Assembly: GCA_002698575.1 (NCBI GenBank)
Contig: NZZG01000196.1
Coordinates: forward strand, 1-40,938
From: Pimelobacter sp.
GTDB taxonomy: Bacteria; Actinomycetota; Actinomycetes; Propionibacteriales; Nocardioidaceae
DNA: 40,938 nucleotides
Direction of reading: 5' to 3'
The notes under the pieces are model-generated. The model saw nothing but the letters and a program-made list of their open reading frames with translations. It had not been told where the DNA came from and made no database searches. This document shows, in pieces, positions 27,396 through 35,256 of the stretch. Numbering within the stretch: the first letter of the stretch is position 1; every line of letters starts with the position of its first letter. Made by a program: the position numbers and the translations under genes.

Positions 27396-28139
27396 CTACT
27401 TGCCCTGGTTGGCGACGGCCGCCGCGGCCGTGGCCGCAGCCTCGGGGTCGAGGTAGATGCCGCCCGGCGTGATCGGGGCGAGCTCGTCGTCCAACTCGTA
27501 GACCAGCGGCATCCCGGTCGGGATGTTGAGCCCGGCGATGTCCTCGTCGCTGATGGAGTCGAGGTGCTTGACGATCGCCCGCAGGCTGTTGCCGTGGGCC
27601 GCGACGAGCACCGTGTGCCCGGCCCTCAGGTCGGCCGCCACGTCGCTCTCCCAGTAGGGCAGCAGACGCTCGATGACGTCCTTGAGGCACTCCGAGCGCG
27701 GCATCGCGTCGCCGAGCCCGGCGTACTGCGGCTGACCGACCTGCGAGTAGGGGTCGTCGTCGGCCAGGGGCGGCGGCGGGATGTCGAAGGAGCGGCGCCA
27801 GAGCATGAACTGCTCCTCGCCGTACTCCTCGCGCACCTGGGCCTTGTCCTTGCCCTGCAGGGCGCCGTAGTGGCGCTCGTTGAGGTGCCAGGAGCGGCGC
27901 ACCGGGATCCAGTGCCGATCGGCGGCGTCGAGGGCGAGCGCCGCGGTGGTGATGGCCCGGCGCTGCAGGGACGTGTGCACGACGTCGGGGGCGAGGCCGG
28001 CGGCCTTGATCTGCTCGCCGCCGCTGACGGCCTCGGCACGGCCCTGCTCGGTGAGGTCGACGTCGACCCAGCCGGTGAAGAGGTTCTTGGCGTTCCACTC
28101 GCTCTGCCCGTGGCGGAGCAGGATGAGGGTGTGGCTCAC
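27396..28139 (-). CDS. gpmA: 2,3-bisphosphoglycerate-dependent phosphoglycerate mutase
   Basis: A 247-residue cofactor-dependent mutase interconverting 3- and 2-phosphoglycerate in glycolysis. The catalytic [10 protein letters not shown] carries the phospho-histidine H10; [12 protein letters not shown] holds E88, and [12 protein letters not shown] holds H182. The length and the [16 protein letters not shown] stretch are typical of dPGM. The GTG at 28139 overlaps the upstream lipoprotein stop by four bases, so the two are co-translated. In mycobacteria gpm1 is next to senX3-regX3, consistent with its neighbourhood here. A short alanine-rich tail (about 235-245) is unremarkable. Confidence 0.96.
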   Translation of the reverse strand: MSHTLILLRHGQSEWNAKNLFTGWVDVDLTEQGRAEAVSGGEQIKAAGLAPDVVHTSLQRRAITTAALALDAADRHWIPVRRSWHLNERHYGALQGKDKAQVREEYGEEQFMLWRRSFDIPPPPLADDDPYSQVGQPQYAGLGDAMPRSECLKDVIERLLPYWESDVAADLRAGHTVLVAAHGNSLRAIVKHLDSISDEDIAGLNIPTGMPLVYELDDELAPITPGGIYLDPEAAATAAAAVANQGK

Positions 28140-28810
28140 TCCTCCTCACCGCCGTGGTGCCCGACGGGCTCGATCGGGGTGCAGGAGTAGGGGTCGGTCG
28201 CCTCCGAGTCGCCGTGGTCGGCGTCCTCGGGCTCCTCGGCCCCGTCCACGATCTCCTCCTCGACCTCGGCCTCGGTCGGGTCCTCGGTGTCGGCGCCCTC
28301 GCCGGGAGTGGCGGCGTCGGCAGCGACGGGCAGGTCCATCGCGGGGAACTTGGCCGGGTCGTACTCGTAGCAGGGGCGGACGACTGGCACGTTGATGGTG
28401 GTCGTCTGACCGCTGTCGAAGCTGAGGTTGACGCTGATGAAGTCGCCGAGGCCGATGATCCCGGTCAATGGGATACCACCGGTCTGGAAGAGGCTCTGCG
28501 AGCCCGCGCGCTGCAGCGCGACGGCCTCCAGCTCACCGGCCGGGGCCACCTCGCCGCCGAGCCCGACCAGCGCGGCGGGCTCGTCGTAGTCGTTGTTGGA
28601 CAGCGTCGCGGCGAAGACGCCGGTGTCGGGAGCGCCGGAGATGATCACGGCGCCCAGGACGTCGACGTCGCCCTCGCGGTCGTTGATGCCGGAGCTGATC
28701 GTGTTGACCCGGTCGGTGGCGTAGTCGAAGCCGCAGGACGACAGGGCGCCGGTCAGCAGGAGTGCGCCGGCAGCGATCGCGGTGGAGCGTCGGGAGAGCC
28801 CGTGGAGCAT
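28136..28810 (-). CDS. LpqE-like lipoprotein
   Basis: A 224-residue exported lipoprotein. The N-terminal signal has a lipobox LSSC with the lipidated C26. The mature domain (30-150) has the beta-rich look of the PCuAC-related LpqE family: [33 protein letters not shown] and the [20 protein letters not shown] region, then VRPCYEYDP. The last 60 residues are very acidic (many E and D) and may bind cations. Mycobacterial LpqE is likewise close to carD, which supports orthology by synteny, though the assignment is at family level. It is the first gene of a unit with gpmA, which overlaps it. ATG 28810 has a GAAGG ribosome binding site. Confidence 0.8.
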   Translation of the reverse strand: MLHGLSRRSTAIAAGALLLTGALSSCGFDYATDRVNTISSGINDREGDVDVLGAVIISGAPDTGVFAATLSNNDYDEPAALVGLGGEVAPAGELEAVALQRAGSQSLFQTGGIPLTGIIGLGDFISVNLSFDSGQTTTINVPVVRPCYEYDPAKFPAMDLPVAADAATPGEGADTEDPTEAEVEEEIVDGAEEPEDADHGDSEATDPYSCTPIEPVGHHGGEEE

Positions 28811-28888
28811 GTGTCTGTGCCTTCGCAGGTCGAGGAGCGGCAGCTCCGGGTCTGGAACGGGGCTCAGCCTAGCGGGCCGACCGGACCG

Positions 28889-29770
28889 TCACTGCCGCAG
28901 CCCGACCGTCGATCCGATGACGACCAGCACCGCCACCACGACGCCGGCGAAGGTCGCGGAGACGACGAGCAGACGCGTGGCGCCGAGGCGTCGCCCGAGG
29001 ACCAGGGGCAGGTAGGTCCAACCGTCCTGGTCGTCCTCGACGAGACCCCAGATCGCGCGCAGGAAGTGGACGCCGACCCCGAGCAGCGCCGCCGCGACCA
29101 CCATCGCCACCTGGGGCGGGTCGCCCTCCGCGGAGCCGCCGAACCCGCCGTACGACAGGTAGCAGGGGTACAGGGCGAACGACGCCGCCCACGGCAGGGG
29201 CGAGAGCCGTCCGCGGCGCAGGACGACGTTGCCGAGGATGCCGACGACCAGCGAGGCGAGGTAGAGGACGCCTGCGGTGACTCCCGTCGAGATCGACAGG
29301 GGGATGACCAGCAGCAGGGCCACGACCAGGGCGTACCAGGCGGTGCCGGCCTCCAGTCGCCCGTCGGCGATCGGCTTGTGGGGGGTCCGGTGCCGGGAGT
29401 CCCGCTCGCGGTCGACGAGGTCGTTGTGCCAGCCCAGGATCGCCTGGCCCACCAGGACGGTCAGCAGCACGGTGCCGGCCTCGCGTGCCGGTCGACCCGC
29501 GACCAGGGCGGCTGCGGCGATCGCCAGCGCCGTCACCGCCCCCTGACGGGGGTGGGCCGCGACCAGCAGCGTGACCGGGGTGGAGTCCCACAGGCGGCGT
29601 CGCCACGGCTGGCGGTCGGCCTCGTCGACGTCCTCGCCCGGGCTCGCCGCGCGGGGCGGGTCACCCTGCGTCAGGGTGCTCACCGCAGAGCCCTCCGACT
29701 GCGGGGAGTCGGTGGTGCCAGGGGTGTCAGGGCCGGGACGTCGACGCTTCGGGAGGTGCACTCTCGCCAT
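28889..29770 (-). CDS. UbiA-family prenyltransferase
   Basis: A 293-residue membrane enzyme with eight or nine helices. The first aspartate-rich motif, NDLVDRERDSRHRTPHKPIA, is the hallmark that binds the Mg-diphosphate of the prenyl donor. The second, usually D-x-x-x-D, appears as VEDDQDGWTYLPLVLGRR, where D-D-Q-D replaces the standard form. The N-terminal 50 residues are hydrophilic. The start at ATG 29770 follows GATACT by seven bases. The aromatic or isoprenoid acceptor is not evident; UbiA members make quinones, haem O or elongated carotenoids. The promoter carries a 16-base palindrome also found upstream of two other genes. Confidence 0.85.
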   Translation of the reverse strand: MARVHLPKRRRPGPDTPGTTDSPQSEGSAVSTLTQGDPPRAASPGEDVDEADRQPWRRRLWDSTPVTLLVAAHPRQGAVTALAIAAAALVAGRPAREAGTVLLTVLVGQAILGWHNDLVDRERDSRHRTPHKPIADGRLEAGTAWYALVVALLLVIPLSISTGVTAGVLYLASLVVGILGNVVLRRGRLSPLPWAASFALYPCYLSYGGFGGSAEGDPPQVAMVVAAALLGVGVHFLRAIWGLVEDDQDGWTYLPLVLGRRLGATRLLVVSATFAGVVVAVLVVIGSTVGLRQ

Positions 29771-29777
29771 GGGGGTC

Positions 29778-29798
29778 AGTATCACCTCACCGGGTGAT
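29778..29798 (-). promoter_or_regulatory. UbiA -10 hexamer and overlapping palindrome
   Basis: GATACT (minus strand, 29783-29778) is the -10-like hexamer, seven bases before ATG 29770. Overlapping its upstream end is ATCACC-N6-GGTGAT (29781-29798), the same TCACC-N6-GGTGA type as at 21206 and 1593. A CACCTCACCGG block is repeated directly about 24 bases further upstream (29805 on). Confidence 0.5.
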
Positions 29799-29949
29799 CT
29801 GTGGTGCACCTCACCGGCCTCGGCGGGGCGTCGTCGGGGGGTCACCGAGGCCCGCGATGGCGGCTCGCACCACATTTTTTTGCGTCTGTCAAGCCTCGAT
29901 TGTGCCTCTGACCTGCGGAAACGCCACCTGAGCATCCCCGCAGACGTGC

Positions 29950-29955
29950 TAAGAT
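29950..29955 (+). promoter_or_regulatory. carD -10 hexamer
   Basis: TAAGAT, about 28 bases before the carD ATG, with an AGGAAAGG ribosome binding site in the leader, so carD is a leadered message unlike many neighbours. The region upstream (29870-29950) is AT-rich for this genome, including a TTTTTTT run, but no clear -35 is seen. Confidence 0.5.
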
Positions 29956-29982
29956 GGCGGCCTAGGAAAGGGTCCATCACAC

Positions 29983-30468
29983 ATGACTTTTACCGTCGGC
30001 GAAACGGTTGTTTATCCCAATCACGGGGCCGCGATCATCGAGGACATCGAGATCCGCACGATCAAGGGAGAAGATCGGGAGTACCTCGTCCTGCGGATCG
30101 TCGCACTGCAGGACCTGGTCGTCCGGGTCCCGGCGTGCAACCTCGATCTCGTGGGTGTCCGAGACGTTGTGGACAAGGAGGGGCTCGACCGGGTCTTCGA
30201 CGTCCTGCGTGCCGAGCACGTCGAGGAGCCGACCAACTGGTCGCGGCGCTACAAGGCCAACCTCGAGAAGCTGCACAGCGGCGACGTGATGAAGGTGGCC
30301 GAGGTCGTGCGTGACCTGTGGCGCCGCGAGCGTGACCGCGGGCTCTCCGCCGGTGAGAAGCGGATGCTGGCGAAGGCTCGCCAGATCCTCGTCTCCGAGC
30401 TGGCCCTGGCCGAGCACACCAACGAGGACAAGGCCGAGACCATCCTCGACGAGGTCCTCGCCTCCTGA
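29983..30468 (+). CDS. carD: RNA polymerase-binding transcription factor CarD
   Basis: A 161-residue essential regulator that binds the RNA polymerase beta subunit and stabilises the open complex at promoters, notably of rRNA genes. The N-terminal RNAP-interaction domain is residues 1-60 ([20 protein letters not shown], the conserved CarD/TRCF-like fold). The helical C-terminal domain carries W86 in [15 protein letters not shown], the tryptophan that contacts the upstream edge of the bubble. Length and order match mycobacterial CarD (161-162 residues). ATG 29983 has an AGGAAAGG ribosome binding site. It ends 40 bases before a perfect hairpin terminator. Confidence 0.97.
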   Translation: MTFTVGETVVYPNHGAAIIEDIEIRTIKGEDREYLVLRIVALQDLVVRVPACNLDLVGVRDVVDKEGLDRVFDVLRAEHVEEPTNWSRRYKANLEKLHSGDVMKVAEVVRDLWRRERDRGLSAGEKRMLAKARQILVSELALAEHTNEDKAETILDEVLAS

Positions 30469-30507
30469 TCCTGGGCCGAGCGCTCACCAGCAGCACCAGT
30501 CGTCACC

Positions 30508-30538
30508 GAAGGGCCCCGGCACCGCGCCGGGGCCCTTC
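30508..30538 (+). terminator. carD intrinsic terminator
   Basis: Perfect 13-base arms GAAGGGCCCCGGC and GCCGGGGCCCTTC around a five-base loop, followed by a TCGTCG run with no U-tract. Directly downstream of carD and upstream of the IspD-like gene. Confidence 0.85.
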
Positions 30539-30565
30539 GTCGCGCCCGGGGCTACGGTGGTCGCC

Positions 30566-31138
30566 ATGCCGATGGAGTACGACGTGCCCGACGCGCTGGG
30601 CATCGTCCTCGTCGACGACCGCGGCTCGCTCCCGTTCGCGCTGATCCACGGCGAGGCCCTCGTCGCAGCCGCAGCCTGGTCCCTGGGGGAGTCCGGCATC
30701 ACGCCGGTCGACCTCGGCACCCGGTGGGCCGGCCTGGTCGACTCCGGGGAGCCCGTCGTGCTGCACGACGTGCTCTGCCCGATGACACCGCCGTCCTTCC
30801 TGGCCGAGTGCCTGGTGGACGCCGTGGAGCACCAGCACGTCGTCATCGGCGTGCGCCCGGTCAGCGACACCGTCAAGCAGGTCGTCGACGGCTTCGTCGG
30901 CGCCACCCTGGACCGCGACGACCTGGTCCGGGTCTGCTCGCCGATCGTGCTCCCGCCGGCCGTCGTCGCGGGCCTGGACCTGGGGCCCGAGGACCTGGCC
31001 GACCTGGCCTCGCTGGCCGCCGTGCTGCGCGACCGCTACCCGGTGCGGCTTCGGGAGGCGCCCCCGGAGGCGCGACGGGTGGACTCGCCCGACGACGTCG
31101 CCGTCCTGGAGGCGCTGACCGCCGTCAGCGAGGGCTGA
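30566..31138 (+). CDS. Partial IspD-like protein without nucleotide-binding loop
   Basis: A 190-residue protein whose central part follows Isp[17 protein letters not shown] (67-81) in place of [16 protein letters not shown] (97-106), a match to the PVxDTxK loop of IspD, and ATLDRDDL then [12 protein letters not shown] (113-133) in place of TxDR...QTPQxF. The glycine-rich CTP loop of IspD (AAGxGxRxG) is absent, the aspartate-alanine-alanine-arginine site has lost its arginine, and the C-terminal NxKVTxPED is missing. It cannot be a normal cytidylyltransferase. It is leaderless by position (TACGGT seven bases before ATG 30566) and converges with ispD, overlapping it by 14 bases at the 3' ends. 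Confidence 0.7.
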   Translation: MPMEYDVPDALGIVLVDDRGSLPFALIHGEALVAAAAWSLGESGITPVDLGTRWAGLVDSGEPVVLHDVLCPMTPPSFLAECLVDAVEHQHVVIGVRPVSDTVKQVVDGFVGATLDRDDLVRVCSPIVLPPAVVAGLDLGPEDLADLASLAAVLRDRYPVRLREAPPEARRVDSPDDVAVLEALTAVSEG

Positions 31139-31838
31139 GCCGCACTGCCAGCAGCGCCTCGGCCAGGGCGACGTCCTCCGGGTAGGTGACCTTGAGGTTC
31201 CGCGCGCTGCCCGCGACGGCCGCGATCGACACCTCGCCCGCGACGCCGGGCCCGGGCAGGCCGCCGTACGCCTCCAGGCAGGACGCGGTGTCGGTGCCGG
31301 AGAAGCCCTGCTGTGCGGCGTGCGTGTAGGCGGCCAGCAGTGCCGTGGCCTCGAAGGCCTGAGGGGTCTGCACGCCCGCTGCCCCGCTCACGGCGCCGGA
31401 GGGCCCGAGGAGCCCGGCGACGGGGGTGACCGGGATCGCCCCGCCGTGGCGGCGCGCGGCAGCGAGCACGGCGTCGTACAGGTCGACGGGGGCCAGGGGG
31501 CGAGCCGCGTCGTGGATCGCCACGACGTCGACCTGGCCCGACTCGATGTCCGGCGCGAGGACCTGCAGCGCCGCCCACTCCGAGGCGTGCCGATCGGCGC
31601 CACCGACGACCAGCAGCACCTCCCGATCGCCGAGGACAGGCTGCAGCAGCGCGCGCACCTCGCCCTCGTCGCCGGACCGCACCACCAGGACGACCCTGCT
31701 GACACCGGTCACCGCGAGGGCCACCCGCACGGAGCGGGCAACGACGCTCTCGCCCGCGAGCGGCAGCAGGACCTTGTTGACGCCGGCGCCGACGCGGGTG
31801 CCGGATCCGGCAGCGAGCACGACGAGGGCAGCGGTCAC
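31125..31838 (-). CDS. ispD: 2-C-methyl-D-erythritol 4-phosphate cytidylyltransferase IspD
   Basis: A 237-residue MEP-pathway enzyme forming CDP-methylerythritol from CTP and MEP. The CTP loop [10 protein letters not shown] (8-17), K22 in [10 protein letters not shown]110 in HDAARPL and K216 in NLKVTYPED are present. However, the segment normally reading PVxDTxK...TxDR is replaced by a shorter [14 protein letters not shown] stretch (135-148), so the threonine that contacts MEP is not evident. QTPQAF (157-162) is intact. The gene lies on the opposite strand to carD and overlaps the IspD-like gene at its 3' end. GTG 31838 has a GAGAGGAT ribosome binding site. Identity is secure from the motifs; activity with the altered loop is not. 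Confidence 0.88.
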   Translation of the reverse strand: MTAALVVLAAGSGTRVGAGVNKVLLPLAGESVVARSVRVALAVTGVSRVVLVVRSGDEGEVRALLQPVLGDREVLLVVGGADRHASEWAALQVLAPDIESGQVDVVAIHDAARPLAPVDLYDAVLAAARRHGGAIPVTPVAGLLGPSGAVSGAAGVQTPQAFEATALLAAYTHAAQQGFSGTDTASCLEAYGGLPGPGVAGEVSIAAVAGSARNLKVTYPEDVALAEALLAVRLSPR

Positions 31839-31921
31839 CGGCTCATCCTCTCAGCCGGGCCAGCGAGATTTCGTTTTCACAGCCGTAACACTGGGAAACG
31901 TCGATGTGCGCAGCCCTTATC

Positions 31922-31927
31922 TAACTT
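31922..31927 (+). promoter_or_regulatory. -10 hexamer of the NirD-like gene
   Basis: TAACTT, seven bases before ATG 31935. The 96-base gap to the divergent ispD also contains GTAAC and GGAAAC half-sites about ten bases apart, reminiscent of GlnR sites but with spacing one base short. Confidence 0.4.
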
Positions 31928-31934
31928 TCCACCC

Positions 31935-32297
31935 ATGGTCCGGCGCTCCTCGTCCCACGACGAGTGGCAAGCCGTGTGCAAGATGGCCGATCTCGAGGTC
32001 GAGCGCGGGGTCACCGCGCTGGTCCACGGGCAGGCGCTGGCGATCTTCCGCGGCCAGGCCGACGCGGTCTACGCGGTGGGCAACCACGACCCGTTCGCCA
32101 AGACGTCTCGGATCGCGCGAGGCATCGTGGGCGTGCGCGGAGGGGTGCCCTTCGTCGCGTCGCCGACGCACAAGCACGCCTTCGACCTGCGCTCGGGCCA
32201 GTGCCTCGACGACCCGCACGTCTCGATCCCCGCCTACGACGTCAAGGTGGTCGACGGGGTCGTGCACGTCGGGCAGCGCAAGGTCGTCGCGGCCTGA
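31935..32297 (+). CDS. NirD-like Rieske-fold protein (nitrite reductase small subunit family)
   Basis: A 120-residue protein close to NirD, the small subunit of assimilatory NADH-nitrite reductase. The order WQAVCKMADLEVERGVTALV, ALAIFRGQADAVYAVGNHDP, RGIVGVRGGVPFVASPTHKH, AFDLRSGQCLDDP is characteristic. Like NirD it has the Rieske fold but lacks a complete two-Cys two-His cluster-ligand set, so it is not expected to hold iron-sulfur. No nirB or other nitrogen gene is in the window, making this an orphan that may partner a reductase encoded elsewhere. Start ATG 31935 is leaderless by position. Convergent with ispF, ends ten bases apart. Confidence 0.85.
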   Translation: MVRRSSSHDEWQAVCKMADLEVERGVTALVHGQALAIFRGQADAVYAVGNHDPFAKTSRIARGIVGVRGGVPFVASPTHKHAFDLRSGQCLDDPHVSIPAYDVKVVDGVVHVGQRKVVAA

Positions 32298-32307
32298 CCT
32301 GCTGAGC

Positions 32308-32784
32308 TCAGCCCCGCCGCGCCACCAGTGCCGTGGCGATCGCCGCCACGCCCTCGCCCCGGCCGGTGAGCCCGAGCCCGTCCGTGGTCGTGGCACTGAG
32401 GCTCACCGGTGCCCCGACCGCGGCCGACAGAGCCGCCTCGGCCTCCGCCCGGCGAGGACCCAGGCGCGGACGGTTGCCGATCACCTGCACCGCCACGTTG
32501 CCGATCGTGAACCCGGCCTCCCGGACCCGCCGCGCGCTCTCGGTGAGCAGGGTGCTGCCCGAGGCGCCGGCCCACTGCGGCTCGGAGGTGCCGAAGTGCG
32601 AGCCCAGGTCGCCGATCCCGGCGGCGGCGAAGAGGGCGTCGCACGCCGCGTGCGCCGCCACGTCGGCATCCGAGTGACCCTCCAGCCCGAACGGCTCGTC
32701 CGGCCAGGACAGTCCCGCCAGGTGGAGCGGGACCCCGGCGACCAGGCGGTGCACGTCGGTGCCGATGCCGGTGCGCGGCAGCAT
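32308..32784 (-). CDS. ispF: 2-C-methyl-D-erythritol 2,4-cyclodiphosphate synthase IspF
   Basis: A 158-residue MEP-pathway enzyme cyclising CDP-methylerythritol phosphate. The metal ligands are visible: D10 and H12 in GTDVHRLV and H45 in [28 protein letters not shown] and the C-terminal [20 protein letters not shown] complete the signature. The ATG at 32784 gives the family length and starts at the canonical GIGTDVH; the frame upstream is an extension with no similarity. It is separated from ispD here by the NirD-like gene on the other strand, whereas mycobacteria have ispD and ispF adjacent on one strand. Confidence 0.96.
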   Translation of the reverse strand: MLPRTGIGTDVHRLVAGVPLHLAGLSWPDEPFGLEGHSDADVAAHAACDALFAAAGIGDLGSHFGTSEPQWAGASGSTLLTESARRVREAGFTIGNVAVQVIGNRPRLGPRRAEAEAALSAAVGAPVSLSATTTDGLGLTGRGEGVAAIATALVARRG

Positions 32785-32848
32785 TGGTTCGCCGACCGTA
32801 ATATCTGAGGGGGCCACCCGGGCATCATGCCCGAGCAACAATGGTCGG

Positions 32849-34408
32849 ATGAAGACGTCAGCCCTGTGGTGGTCCGCGATCGGTGTCGCCGCCGGCCTCG
32901 CCGGCCTGGCCACGGGCTACCTGGTCTCCGCCCTGATGAACCTCCGGCTGACCCCGGTCAGCGCGGTCGCCGAGCTCGTCGTCGAGCTGGCCCCGGACGC
33001 CGCCGCCAACAACCGCGACCTCGGCGCGGCCGACAAGCCGCTCCTCGTCGCCGGCATCTACCTGATCCTGCTCCTGGCCTTCGCCCTGGTCGGCCGTCTC
33101 GCCCGCGGGGCCTGGTGGCGCCCGGTCGCCGGCTTCGGGATGATCGCCCTGATCGGGATCGTCGCGACGATGAGTGCCAACGGCGCCAAGGTGACCGACG
33201 TGACCCCCGTCGCCGTCGGCTTCGCGGTGATGATCGTGGCGCTGTCCCTGCTGGCCGAGCGGCTCAGGAGTCTCGAGGCGATCACCGACCGGCAGCGCTT
33301 CTCCCAGCCCTACGTCCGGAGCCGCCGGAGCTTCCTGACCGTGGCCGCGGCCGTCGTCGGGGTGGCTGCCGTGGCGAGCATCGCCGGCAACATCCGCGGC
33401 GGCTCGCGACGCGCCGTGGAGGAGGCGCGCCGCAACCTCGCCGCCACCGACGCCACGAAGGCCGGCCCGCTGCGGTTGCCCGTGACCGCCCCGCAGGTGC
33501 CCGCCGACGTTGCTGTCGGCGTCGACGGAGTGGCCCCGTGGATGACGCCGGCCGAGGACTTCTACCTGATCGACACGACCTTCTCGAAGCCGATGATCAC
33601 CCCGGAGGAGTGGACGCTGCGGATCCACGGCATGGTCGATAAGGAGATCACCCTGACCTACGACGACCTCGTCCGGCGTGAGCTGCTCGAGGACTGGGTC
33701 ACCCTCAACTGCGTGTCCAACCCGATCGGTGGCGAGCTGGTCGGCAACGCCTGGTGGAGCGGGGTCGCGCTGGCCCCGATCCTCGCGGAGGCCGGCATCC
33801 AGGAGGGCGCGGACGCCATCCTGCAGACCTCCGACGACGGGTGGAACTGCGCCACGCCCGTCGAGACCGTGATGGACGGCCGCAACGCGATGCTCGCTCT
33901 GTACATGAACGGCGAGCCCCTCCCGGTGGAGCACGGCTTCCCCGTGCGTGCCATCGTCCCGGGCCTCTACGGCTACGTCTCGGCGACCAAGTGGGTCGTC
34001 GACATGGAGCTGACCCGCTTCGACGCCGTCGACGCGTTCTGGACGCAGCGGGGCTGGGGTGAGCTCGGTCCGGTCAAGATGGCCTCGCGCATCGACGTGC
34101 CGCGCGACGGCGCATCCGTGGAGCCCGGTGACGTCGTCATCGCCGGCTCCGCCTGGCACCAGCACATCGGGATCGAGGGCGTCGAGATCGCCGTCGACGG
34201 CGGCGCCTGGCAGGCCACCGAGCTGGCCGGCGAGGTCACCGACGACTCCTGGACGCAGTGGCGCACCTCGGTCCCCCTGGAGCGCGGCAGCCACCGGGTC
34301 CGCGTGCGCGCCATCAACAAGGCCGGTGAGGTGCAGACCGGCGCCTACGCGGACGTCCTTCCCGATGGTGCGACCGGCTGGCACGAGATCTACGTCGACG
34401 TCGTCTGA
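32849..34408 (+). CDS. Five-helix membrane molybdopterin oxidoreductase with internal Tat motif
   Basis: A 519-residue protein with four N-terminal membrane helices (about 5-29, 65-83, 93-111, 118-137), a cytoplasmic loop ending in a twin-arginine motif SRRSFL (158-163), a fifth helix (164-181) and a C-terminal sulfite-oxidase-fold domain. The Mo ligand cysteine is C288 in [16 protein letters not shown], and KWVVDMELT and WTQRGW follow the family. The C-terminal 100 residues are an Ig-like dimerisation domain. This domain order matches actinobacterial proteins whose early helices insert by Sec while the last is moved by Tat with folded cofactor. Start ATG 32849 lies six bases after AACAAT; substrate unknown. 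A 34-base gap precedes the next gene, so an operon is likely. Confidence 0.88.
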   Translation: MKTSALWWSAIGVAAGLAGLATGYLVSALMNLRLTPVSAVAELVVELAPDAAANNRDLGAADKPLLVAGIYLILLLAFALVGRLARGAWWRPVAGFGMIALIGIVATMSANGAKVTDVTPVAVGFAVMIVALSLLAERLRSLEAITDRQRFSQPYVRSRRSFLTVAAAVVGVAAVASIAGNIRGGSRRAVEEARRNLAATDATKAGPLRLPVTAPQVPADVAVGVDGVAPWMTPAEDFYLIDTTFSKPMITPEEWTLRIHGMVDKEITLTYDDLVRRELLEDWVTLNCVSNPIGGELVGNAWWSGVALAPILAEAGIQEGADAILQTSDDGWNCATPVETVMDGRNAMLALYMNGEPLPVEHGFPVRAIVPGLYGYVSATKWVVDMELTRFDAVDAFWTQRGWGELGPVKMASRIDVPRDGASVEPGDVVIAGSAWHQHIGIEGVEIAVDGGAWQATELAGEVTDDSWTQWRTSVPLERGSHRVRVRAINKAGEVQTGAYADVLPDGATGWHEIYVDVV

Positions 34409-34443
34409 CGTCGCCGGAGGTCGGGGCGTGGCACGATCCGATC

Positions 34444-35202
34444 GTGGCCACCGGTGAGCAGGACCTCTCCCGCGACTTCGCCGATCGCGACGGCGTCGCC
34501 CTCGTCGTCGGCGGCAACGGCGGCCTGGGGGCACCCATCGCCTCGCTGCTGGCCTCCCGCGGAGCCCGGGTGGCGCTCACCTACCGCCGTACCCCGCCGT
34601 CGGGCACGGCTGCTGCCCACCGGTTGGACCTCGGCGACCTGGCGTCCGTGCCCGGCGTGGTGGCGGAGGTGGCCGCCCAGGGCGGGGGCGTGCACACCCT
34701 CGTCCATGCCGCCGGGCCGCACGTGCCGATGCTCCACCTCTCGCGGGTGGACCCGGTCGCGATGGCGACCCAGCTCGCCGCGGACGCCGCCGCGTTCTTC
34801 GCCGTCGCCCACGCCGCCCTGCCCCACCTGCGCGCGGCCGCTGGATCGATCGTGGCCGTCACGACCGCTGCCACCGCCCGCTTCCCGGTCCGCGACGGCC
34901 TCTCGTCGGCGCCCAAGGCGGCGGTCGAGGCGATGGTCCGCGCGCTCGCTGCCGAGGAGGGTCGGTTCGGGGTGCGGGTCAACGCCGTCGGGCCGGGGAT
35001 GCTCACCGACGGGATGGCCGAGCGGTTGATGGCCTCCGGCGAGCTGTCGGACGGCGACCTCGAGGTCACCCGCGCCAACATCCCGTTGCGCCGCTTCGGC
35101 TCGGCCGGCGACGTCGCGGAGGCGGTCTGCTTCCTGGCCAGCGACCGCGCCGGGTTCGTCAGCGGCCAGAAGCTGGACGTGGACGGCGGCTACGGGGTGT
35201 GA
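34444..35202 (+). CDS. SDR-fold oxidoreductase lacking the catalytic tyrosine
   Basis: A 252-residue short-chain dehydrogenase-like protein. The coenzyme loop reads GGNGGLGAP in place of TGxxxGIG, and the C-terminal FLASDRAGFVSGQKLDVDGG is a standard SDR ending. The catalytic Y-x-x-x-K is replaced by SSAPK (the K is kept, the Y is Ser) and the upstream serine region reads AVTTAATARF. By established SDR chemistry this removes the general acid, so it may be a non-classical enzyme or a binding protein. GTG 34444 lies six bases after CACGAT. It follows the Mo-oxidoreductase by 35 bases and ends eight bases before a palindromic repeat. Confidence 0.8.
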   Translation: MATGEQDLSRDFADRDGVALVVGGNGGLGAPIASLLASRGARVALTYRRTPPSGTAAAHRLDLGDLASVPGVVAEVAAQGGGVHTLVHAAGPHVPMLHLSRVDPVAMATQLAADAAAFFAVAHAALPHLRAAAGSIVAVTTAATARFPVRDGLSSAPKAAVEAMVRALAAEEGRFGVRVNAVGPGMLTDGMAERLMASGELSDGDLEVTRANIPLRRFGSAGDVAEAVCFLASDRAGFVSGQKLDVDGGYGV

Positions 35203-35208
35203 GGCCAC

Positions 35209-35240
35209 GGCAGTTTCTCCACCTCAGTGGAGAAACTGCC
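35209..35240. repeat. AGTTTC...GAAACT palindrome, copy 3
   Basis: Perfect 14-base arms: GGCAGTTTCTCCAC and GTGGAGAAACTGCC around a CTCA loop. Sits between the convergent SDR and C39-like genes, seven bases after the SDR stop. Same AGTTTC core as copies 1, 2 and 4, with a different inner half. Confidence 0.9.
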
Positions 35241-35256
35241 CGTGATCAGGCGCGGA

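Noticed and set aside
31860..31900. GlnR site upstream of the NirD-like gene
   Set aside because: GTAAC and GAAAC half-sites are present but separated by five bases, not the usual six, and the other half-sites are not clear; kept only as a note.
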